Shown here piece after piece: positions 58,601 through 64,000 of a DNA stretch of 64,000 bases (position 1 is its first letter; each line of letters opens with the position of its first letter). The stretch covers positions 416,670 to 480,669 of the forward strand of contig CAWFPP010000004.1 in assembly GCA_963817735.1 (NCBI GenBank), read 5' to 3'. The notes beneath the pieces are model-generated. The model had not been told where the DNA came from. It made no database searches and saw only the letters and a program-made list of their open reading frames with translations. A program made the translations under genes and the position numbers. This DNA is from Bog-473 sp963817735. GTDB lineage: Bacteria; Actinomycetota; Acidimicrobiia; Acidimicrobiales; RAAP-2.

Positions 58601-58808
58601 TCACCTCGGAGCCGAAGACCGTCGGCAGCCCGCACACCCGCGCCGCCTCGGCGAAGCGCACCACGCCGTAGAAGCCGTGGTGGTCCGTCAGCGCCAGCGC
58701 GGCGAGCCCGAGCCGGTCCGCCTCGGCCACCAGCTCCTCGGGGTCGCTGCTGCCGTCGAGGAAGCTGAAATCCGAATGGGCGTGCAGCTCGGCGTAGGCC
58801 TCAGTCAT
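55635..58808 (-). CDS. dnaE2: Error-prone DNA polymerase DnaE2
   Basis: An uninterrupted 1057-residue C-family polymerase. YAELHAHSDFSFLDGSSDPE opens the PHP domain. LDIYCQGRGSAANSAVCYAL and PDIDVDIESGRREEVIQYVY hold the catalytic Asp residues, and LFQEQLMEMAVAIAGFSAAD, NFGFPESHSVSFA and the late ERASVAGVVTHRQHPETARG OB-fold follow. It lacks the beta-binding tail of DnaE1. It copies past DNA lesions with ImuA' and ImuB and causes damage-induced mutation. It overlaps imuB by eight bases, and the LexA box 2 kb upstream should control all three genes. Confidence 0.97.
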   Translation of the reverse strand: MTEAYAELHAHSDFSFLDGSSDPEELVAEADRLGLAALALTDHHGFYGVVRFAEAARVCGLPTVFGSEVTLAPASPRTGEPDPTGAHLVLLARDPDGYARLSTVLADAHLEGGEKGKPIFTLDALARAAGDHWLVLSGCRKGAVPAALMDAGPRAASREVGRLVDAFGRANVALELWDHGDPLDTARNDALAHLAVEWGVDAVATNNVHYATPAGFRLATTLAAVRARRPLAELEGWLPSAPAACLRSGAEQARRFARWPGVVERAAELGRACAFDLRLVAPRLPDFPVPAGMDEQGYLRQLVTEGATARYGPPGAERVPGAWKQIEHELAVIGQLGFAGYFLVVWDIAQVCRRLDIYCQGRGSAANSAVCYALGVTNVDAVDLGLLFERFLSPARDGPPDIDVDIESGRREEVIQYVYERYGRRHAAQVANVITYRPRSAVRDVGKAFGFTQEQVDAWSAGIDAGHGRGISSAAAVEEASEARGGGVPPLVAELAAEVLDRPRHLGIHSAGMVLCDRPVVEVCPVEWGRMPGRSVLQWDKDDCAAIGLVKFDLLGLGMLEALHRMVDLVRDFYCVEVDLGQLPQEPAVYDLLCRADTVGVFQVESRAQMGTLPRVAPREFYDIAIEVALIRPGPIQGHAVNPYIRRRRGEEKVTYLHPLLEPILRRTLGVPLFQEQLMEMAVAIAGFSAADADELRQAMAAKRSAARMEKMRERLFDGMAARGVTGAVADQVFDALAAFANFGFPESHSVSFAHLVYSSAWLKHHYPAAFTAGLLNSQPMGFWSPQSLVADARRHGVRVRRPHVNRSEVGASLERGGSEEAVLRLGLGSVRGVGDTTAERIVAGRPWAGGEDLVRRAGATQAQLETLAAAGALDPEEPEGGTTASRRRLVWAAGAAAQGTPDRLPGIVVGAEAPPLPAPSLYDAVGDDLWALGLAPERTAMHLARERLEAMDVRTAVALEACDDGERASVAGVVTHRQHPETARGAVFVNLEDETGHVNVVFSRGAWARWKHVARHAPVLLIRGRVRKGQGAVSFDAERVEALVVGTAVPASRDFR

Positions 58809-59893
58809 AGATCGCTTCCACCCACCACTGCCCCCGCTCGGTGCACAGCAGGCGCGCCACCCCCTCCACGGTGACCACCTGCAGCCGGGCCCGGCGCCGG
58901 CGCACCGACCACCAGCGCTCGGTCACCGGCCAGGGGCCGGCCCATCCGAGGACCGGCTGCCAGGGACCGCCGGCGACCGACAGCCGCTCGATGCCCCCGG
59001 TGAGCAACCCGCGCCCGCTCACCGCGACGACGCGGCCGGCGGCGTCGGCCAGCTCGGCGCGCAGTGGGGCCCGCAGCACGTCGGTCGGCGCCGGCGGGGG
59101 GACCTGCCCCGGCCACGGCGCGCCGACCGGCGCCGCCTCCGCCTCGGGGCTGCCCCAGGGCAACAGCACCGACTGGCCGGCCGGGTCCCGCCCGCCGCGC
59201 AGCCGGCCCATCACCACGGCCTCGATCCCCAGGCGCTCCTGCACCCGGACGAAGGAGCGGGCGGCCCGGGCGTCGGCCTCCGAGGCGCCGCCGAAGAAGC
59301 CGGGCTGGGAGGGCGGGGGCGGGACGTCGGGGCCCCGGTCGGGGTCCTCGCCCCGGGCCACCCGCAGCCGGCGCTCGAATGGCGCGGTCGCGCAGCCCGG
59401 CCAGCTCCCCGCTCTCCCCCCGGGCCACCGCGTGGCAGGCGGCCGCGTCCGCCCCGAAGCGGTCCGAGATGCTCGCCGCCGGCAGCGCGGCCAGCTGGGC
59501 CAGGGTGGTCACCCCCAGCCGCTGCAAGGTGACGGCCAGGTCGGGGCGGGCCAGCGTGGCCACCGACCAGGGACCGAGGAAGTCCGCCGTCCCCCCGGGC
59601 GGGACGATCAGCCCCGAGCGGGCGGCCAGCATGGCGGCGAAGAGCCCGTCGGCCACGCCGATGGTGGCCTCCTCGCCCACGTCGCCGGCCAGGCGCGACA
59701 CCACCGCCTCCTCACCGCCGAAGAAGCGGGCGGGCCCGCGGGCGGGCAGCGCGCCGACCCCGAGACGGACCGGATGGACCCACGGGCAGAGCTCGCCGGC
59801 CCGCTCCAGCACGCGGGCGAACCGCCGGGCCTCCTCCCCCTTCGCCCCTTCCTCGAGGAGCTCGGGACACCAGATGACGACCAACCGTTCCAC
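58801..59893 (-). CDS. imuB: ImuB, Y-family-polymerase-like mutasome protein, one frameshift
   Basis: GTG 59893. LVVIWCPELLEEGAKGEEAR through GVADGLFAAMLAARSGLIVP and LQRLGVTTLAQLAALPAASI are the palm, fingers and little-finger starts of the DinB-like ImuB family, which lacks the catalytic acids. The frame fails near 59375; the other frame then gives ARGEDPDRGPDVPPPP, IEAVVMGRLRGGRDPAGQ and the C-terminal tail ERWWSVRRRRARLQVV to 58801. Total is about 364 residues, shorter than mycobacterial ImuB. It bridges DnaE2 and the sliding clamp. The C-terminal end (QWWVEAIYD) is the usual one. Confidence 0.87.
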
Positions 59894-60026
59894 TCCTGCT
59901 CCACCGCTCCGCTTACTGCTCCACCATCAGGCCGCTTCCGGGCCGCCTCCGGACCGGCCCCCAGCGGTCCGCGCCGTCCGCTCCGCTCTGCACCACTCCG
60001 TCGTCCTCCACGTCGTGTCCCGTCCG

Positions 60027-60722
60027 TCAGCGTCCGGCGCCCTCGACCGCGCCCGAGCCGGCGGGGAGCCAGAGCGAGCACTCGCTGACCCGGCCGGCGG
60101 CGCGGCGCCCGCTGACGCGCACCTCGGCGCGGCGGCCCCGCAGGTGCCCGTGGCCCCGGCCGACGCCCTCCCACTCGACCGCCCCGACCGAGAGCGCCAG
60201 GTCGCCGCCCTCGGGCCAGGCGCCGGGGCCCTCGAGCAGGACCACCAGCGCCGCCTGGCGCTCGCGGGCCCGGGCGGTCAGGTGGCGCGCCGCGGTCAGG
60301 CGGGCCCGGCCGGGCGGGCGCACCAGGACGGCGTCGACGCCCGAGAGGAGGTCACCGGCCGCCTCGGCCCACCCGCTGCCGGGGTGGGGGACGAAGACGA
60401 CCCGGCGCAGATCGAGCCCGAGGCCGGCGGCGGCCACCACCCCCGGGTCGGGCAGGCCCACGGCGGCGCACCAGCTCCCGGCGGCCGACGCCGCGGCCAG
60501 GAGGGCCAGGGCCAGGGTGGTGGCGCCGTGGCCGGGCGGCCCCGCCACGGTGGTGGTCGTCCCCCGGCGCAGGGAGCCGGCCGGGAAGAGCGGGGCCAGG
60601 GGCGGGGGCACCGGCAGGGTCCGCCCGGCCACCGGCGTGGCGGGCCGGACCCGGTCGGCCAGCCCGGCGGGGAGCTCCCGGGAACGGGGGGACGACGGGT
60701 CCCCGGCAGAGAAAGCGAACAT
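60027..60722 (-). CDS. imuA': ImuA', RecA-like mutasome protein
   Basis: ATG 60722 gives 231 residues. LFPAGSLRRGTTTTVAGPPG then HGATTLALALLAAASAAGSW is a degenerate P-loop of the RecA-like fold, and LRRVVFVPHPGSGWAEAAGD a second core strand. It lacks the full RecA ATPase set, as expected of ImuA'. It recruits the polymerase to damage and acts with ImuB and DnaE2. The start codon lies inside a perfect LexA-type box (60716-60729), so the transcript must be short-leadered or start differently from the ATG given. Confidence 0.85.
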   Translation of the reverse strand: MFAFSAGDPSSPRSRELPAGLADRVRPATPVAGRTLPVPPPLAPLFPAGSLRRGTTTTVAGPPGHGATTLALALLAAASAAGSWCAAVGLPDPGVVAAAGLGLDLRRVVFVPHPGSGWAEAAGDLLSGVDAVLVRPPGRARLTAARHLTARARERQAALVVLLEGPGAWPEGGDLALSVGAVEWEGVGRGHGHLRGRRAEVRVSGRRAAGRVSECSLWLPAGSGAVEGAGR

Positions 60723-60729
60723 ATGTTCG
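60716..60729. promoter_or_regulatory. LexA-type SOS box
   Basis: CGAAC-ATAT-GTTCG is a perfect 14-base palindrome matching the actinobacterial/Gram-positive LexA consensus CGAAC-N4-GTTCG. It covers the imuA' start codon and lies 101 bases upstream of the SRAP gene on the other strand, so one site could repress both directions. Confidence 0.88.
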
Positions 60730-60829
60730 TACCTTAGCCAGGCCGTGTGCCGGCCGCTCGGGGAGCCGAAAGCCCAGCTCAGGAGCCGGACGCCCTCACG
60801 GGGCCCCGGTGGGTCACAATGCTGCCCGC

Positions 60830-61575
60830 ATGTGCGGCCGCTTCGCTCTCTACACTCCCCCGGCCAAGATCGCCCGCTACTTCGGGGCCTCGCTGGCCGA
60901 GGGCGTCGACGGCGAGCACGCCCCCAGCTGGAACGTCGCCCCGACCGACCAGGTGCTCGGCGTCCGGGACCGCCCGGCCCGGCGACCGGAAGGACCCGGC
61001 GGAAGAGGGCCGGCGGAGCGGGCGGCGAGCCCGAGCGGATCCTCATGTCCTTCCGCTGGGGCCTCATCCCCTGGTGGTCCAAGGACGCCAAGTCGGGCAG
61101 CCGGCTCTTCAACGCGCGCGGCGAGACCGTGGCCACCAAGGCCTCGTTCCGCGAGGCGTTCCGGGAGCGGCGCATCATCGTCCCCGCCGACGGCTTCTAC
61201 GAGTGGCACAAGACGAAGACCGGGGCACCGGCAGCCGCACTACTTCAGCCGGGCCGACGGCGCAGCCGCTGGCCTTCGCCGGCCTGGCCGAGCGCTGGCG
61301 CGACAAGGACGCGCCGCCGGGCGCGCCCTACATCCGCAGCTGCACCGTGATCACCACCCCGGCCGGCCCCGACATGGACGGGCATCCACGACCGCATGCC
61401 GGTGATCCTCGACCCCGCCACCTTCGACCTCTGGCTCGACCCGGCCAACGAGGACGTCGAGGAGCTGCGCGCGCTGCTGCGGCCCCCGCCGGCGGGCACC
61501 GTGGTGCACCACCCCGTCGGGCCGCGCGTCGGTAACGTGCGGAACAACGATCCGGCGCTCATCGAGTCCGTGTGA
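60830..61575 (+). CDS. SRAP-domain (HMCES/YedK-like) abasic-site protein, frameshifted
   Basis: ATG 60830 starts MCGRFALYTPPAKIARYFGA, with the catalytic Cys exposed at position 2 as in all SRAP proteins, followed by SWNVAPTDQVLGVRD. At least four small indels (about 61000-61390) break the frame. In other frames the fold continues as MSFRWGLIPWWSKDAKSGSR, LFNARGETVATKASFREAF, ADGFYEWHK with the catalytic Glu, IHDRMPVIL with the active-site His, and the end NVRNNDPALIESV. The protein cross-links to abasic sites in single-stranded DNA and shields them. It diverges from imuA' across a LexA box, fitting joint SOS control. Confidence 0.87.
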
Positions 61576-61676
61576 GGGACGCGTAGGCGCCGGGGACGAC
61601 CGGTCGACGCGGTCGGCCGGTGCAGGTGACAGGGGGTCGGGGGGCCCACGTGAGAACGACACGTGAAGGAGCAACC

Positions 61677-63234
61677 ATGAGCCTCGACCGGCGCGCGCTT
61701 CGACCGCCGCACCGTGCTCGCCGCCGCGCTGGCGACCGGCGGCGGCGCGATCCTGGCCGCGGCGAGCCGGGGCGAGGGCGCCGGCGCCGCCATGGCGCAG
61801 CGGCCGCGCGACCAAGCCGGCGGGCTCGGACCTCGGCGCGATCGAGCACGTCGTGTTCCTCATGCAGGAGAACCGCTCCTTCGACCACTACTACGGCACC
61901 TACCCCGGCGTGCGGGGCTTCGACGACCACCCGCACGGGCTCGCTCGGGAACTTCGCCCAGGCCTGGCCGGGCGGGCGCGACACGCACGCTGCTCCCGTT
62001 CCACCTCGACACCGCCTCGGGCATCGGCGAGTGCACCCACGACCTCGACCACAGCTGGCAGGGCGAGCACCTGAGCTGGGACAGCGGCACCAACGGCGCC
62101 TTCGTCAGCACGCACGTGCAGTCCGCAGTTCCAGGGGCCCGAGCACGGCGTCCTCACCATGGGCTACTACCGCCGGCAGGACCTGCCCTTCTACTACGCG
62201 CTGGCCGACGCCTTCACCATCTGCGACAACTACCACTGCTCGGTGCTCGGGCCGACGCACCCGAACCGGCTCATGGCGCTCTCGGGCACCATCGACCCGA
62301 CGGGCGCGGCCGGCGGGCCGGTGCTCATCACCAACGAGTCGTCCGACGCCGTCTGCAGCGTGCACTGGGACACCATGCCCGAGGTGCTCGAGGACGCCGG
62401 CGTGAGCTGGAAGGTCTACAACCCGACGGGCACGCTCTACACGCCGGCGTTCTTCCAGAAGCACGGCATCTGCTCAGCGACGCCATCCTCCCCTACTTCT
62501 CGCCAGTACCAGGACCCCACGTCGGCGCTGTACCAGAAGGCGTTCCTGCCGCTGTACCCGAACGACTTCGTCGGCCGACATCACGTCGGGGCACGCTGCC
62601 CGCGGTCAGCTGGATCATCCCGCCCGCTCGGCTACGACGAGCACCCGTCGTCGCCGCCCGCGCTCGGCGAGTGGTTCACCAGCCAGGTGCTCGCCGCGCT
62701 GGTGTCGAACCCCGAGGTGTGGTCCAAGACGGTGCTGTTCCACATGTACGACGAGAACGACGGCTTCTTCGACCACGTGCCGCCGCCGGTGGCGCCGCGC
62801 GGGCACCGCCGGCGAGTACCTCACGGTCTCGCCGCTGCCCGAGCGACGCCAAGGGCACGGCCGGGCCGATCGGCATGGGCTTCCGGGTGCCGATGCTCGT
62901 GCTCTCGCCCTTCAGCCGGGGCGGCCACGTGGCGTCCGAGGTGTTCGACCACACGTCGCAGCTGCGCTTCCTGGAGGAGCGCTTCGGGGTGCAGGCACCC
63001 AACATCTCGGCCTGGCGCCGCCAGACGGCGGGCGACCTGACGTCGACGCTGCACCCGCGCCGCAGCGACGCGTCGGTGCCCACGCTGCCCAGCACGTCGA
63101 AGGACCAGACGGCCAACGTCATGGCGCTAGGGGTGCACGGAGGACGTCCATCATGGAGGCGGCGCCCGCCACCGCCATGCCGGTGTACCCCGTCCCGGCG
63201 CAGCAGTCGATGCCGCAGCCAGGAGACGGCCTGA
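61677..63234 (+). CDS. Phospholipase C / phosphoesterase-family enzyme, many frameshifts
   Basis: ATG 61677 gives MSLDRRAFDRRTVLAAALAT after correcting one base, a Tat-like RR signal. HVVFLMQENRSFDHYYGTYP is the signature of non-haemolytic phospholipases C and related acid phosphatases (PF04185), with metal-binding Glu and Asn. DAFTICDNYHCSVLGPTHPN with RLMALSGTIDP, MYDENDGFFDHVPPP and the end HTSQLRFLEERFGVQAPNIS also match. Ten or more one-base shifts occur between 61700 and 63200, mostly an extra G or C in a short run. Corrected, it has about 510 residues and would be exported folded, cleaving phosphodiesters such as phosphatidylcholine. Confidence 0.85.
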
Positions 63235-63261
63235 CGTCCGGGGCACGAGCCCGGGCCCGGG

Positions 63262-63885
63262 ACCATCGTCGTCCTGAACGGGACGCCGCGGTCGGGAAAA
63301 TCGAGCATCGTGGCCCGCGCCGGGAGGATCCTCCGTGCGGGATGCCGTGGCTCAACCTGGGCGTCGACGCGTGGGCGGTGGCGACGCCGAGCGGCTTGCG
63401 GCCCGGCATCGGGCTGCGTCCGGGAGGGGAGCGGCCCGACCTGGAGGACGCGGTGGTGGCGCTGTTCGACGCGCTCTACGCATCGGTCGTCGCGTGCAGC
63501 TCGGTCGGGCTCAACGTGGTCGTCGACGTCGGCCACCACGACGACTACTCGAGGCCGCTGGGCATCCTGTCGAAGGTGGCCGGGACCTGCGGGGCTGGCC
63601 CGCCTATTTCGTCGGCGTGCGCTGCCCGGTGGAGGTGATCATGGCGCGCGCGGGATGCCGGGCGGCGGCGGTGACGGTGGTCGGCGCTACGTGACGAGCG
63701 GTCCCGGGGGCGAGGTCCCCGACGTGGTGCGGCGCTGGGAGCGGGCCGTGCACGACCCCGGCATCTACGACCTCGAGGTGGACACGTCGACGAGCCTCGG
63801 CTGATGACTGCGCCGCCGCCATGCTGCGTCGGCTCGAGGAGGGGCCGCCGGTGGCCTTCGCCGAGTTGGCGCGCGGCGCGCTTGA
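63262..63885 (+). CDS. Chloramphenicol-phosphotransferase-like protein, frameshifted
   Basis: TIVVLNGTPRSGKSSIVA supplies a P-loop; a good start codon was not found, so 63262 marks the first sure codon. PWLNLGVDAWAVATPSGLRP, GIGLRPGGERPDLEDAVVAL and SVGLNVVVDVGHHDDYSRPL are the conserved core of the CPT-like family, and YFVGVRCPVEVIMAR continues it in another frame. Shifts fall near 63325, 63600 and 63650, and the last part (RRLEEGPPVAFAEL) ends about 63885. The family phosphorylates a hydroxyl on chloramphenicol or other small molecules; most chromosomal members have unknown substrates, so resistance should not be assumed. Confidence 0.8.
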
Positions 63886-63911
63886 GCGGGAACCTTCACT
63901 ACCATTGCGCC

Positions 63912-64000
63912 ATGGCCGATGGGCCTGCCCGAGCCGGGTCCCGCCGTGGGAACCCGACGCTGGAATGGGAGGTCTACCGATGCCTGAAGAACACCGCTTG
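63912..64000 (+). CDS. Start of a possible gene running off the window
   Basis: ATG 63912 opens a frame without stops to the window edge (MADGPARAGSRRGNPTLEWE). It is too short to identify. It may be real because it begins just after the preceding gene, but the local error rate makes this weak. Confidence 0.3.
   Translation, partial: MADGPARAGSRRGNPTLEWEVYRCLKNTA

Noticed and set aside
55554..58874. A 1106-residue open frame opposite dnaE2
   Set aside because: Its composition is Arg/Gly/His/Pro-rich without domains, the usual shadow of a high-GC gene. DnaE2 on the other strand is full length with all motifs.
63262..63885. A chloramphenicol resistance gene
   Set aside because: The family match is clear but most chromosomal members act on unknown substrates, and the gene is frameshifted here. 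Resistance cannot be claimed.

Overview
The window is high-GC DNA from an actinobacterium. The best clue to its group is the secreted protein at the left edge, built from GYWEVASDGGIFAFG-type repeats that I associate with Acidimicrobiia and their relatives. Mycobacteria-like content fits the same phylum: an ImuA'/ImuB/DnaE2 mutasome behind a LexA box, a GH15 trehalase-type enzyme, MMPL transporter, class III cyclases, DUF2505, a PPOX-type oxidoreductase and the CydDC/CydAB set. No rRNA, tRNA, CRISPR array or complete insertion sequence is visible.

Layout. 0-7.3 kb: three secreted or surface proteins, a small lipoprotein and two strong intrinsic terminators. 7.3-16 kb: an accessory, patchy region with a divergent XRE regulator / deoxyribosyltransferase-like pair sharing paired palindromes, a lipoprotein, a methyltransferase, a beheaded copy of a dehydrogenase gene found intact 36.7 kb away, a deacetylase/acetyltransferase pair, an IS256-type transposase scrap, a broken PI-PLC-like gene and a ribbon-helix-helix-like regulator. 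16-18.5 kb: two adjacent class III cyclase genes. 18.5-21.2 kb: an HMG-CoA-synthase-like/DUF35 fusion coupled to a thiolase. 21.2-29.5 kb: a putative amine/omega-amino-acid catabolic cluster (FAD reductase, alanine dehydrogenase, aldehyde dehydrogenase, Lrp regulator, class III aminotransferase, FAD amine oxidase, two small proteins). 29.5-33.5 kb: a P450 and a divergent MMPL/RND exporter. 33.5-37 kb: nucleobase uptake and salvage (NCS1 permease with a structured leader, two phosphoribosyltransferases, a deaminase). 37-43.2 kb: cydD-cydC-cydA-cydB. 43.2-55.5 kb: oxidoreductases, GH15, type II NADH dehydrogenase, a DapB-like dehydrogenase, a NYN nuclease, a PhyH dioxygenase and small enzymes, ending in a PQQ-type propeller of visibly lower GC. 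55.6-61.6 kb: SOS mutagenesis genes dnaE2, imuB and imuA' behind a perfect LexA-type palindrome, with an SRAP gene diverging from them. 61.7-64 kb: a phospholipase C-family enzyme and a chloramphenicol-phosphotransferase-like protein.

A technical point colours the annotation. Many genes are broken by single-base indels, and most of those I inspected lie in short G or C runs where restoring one base restores the family sequence. They are dense at both ends (0-3.6 kb and 60.9-63.9 kb) and sparse in the middle. I read most of them as sequencing or assembly errors, so these genes are listed as single CDSs spanning the shift; real decay is proposed only where the gene is also truncated or stopped.
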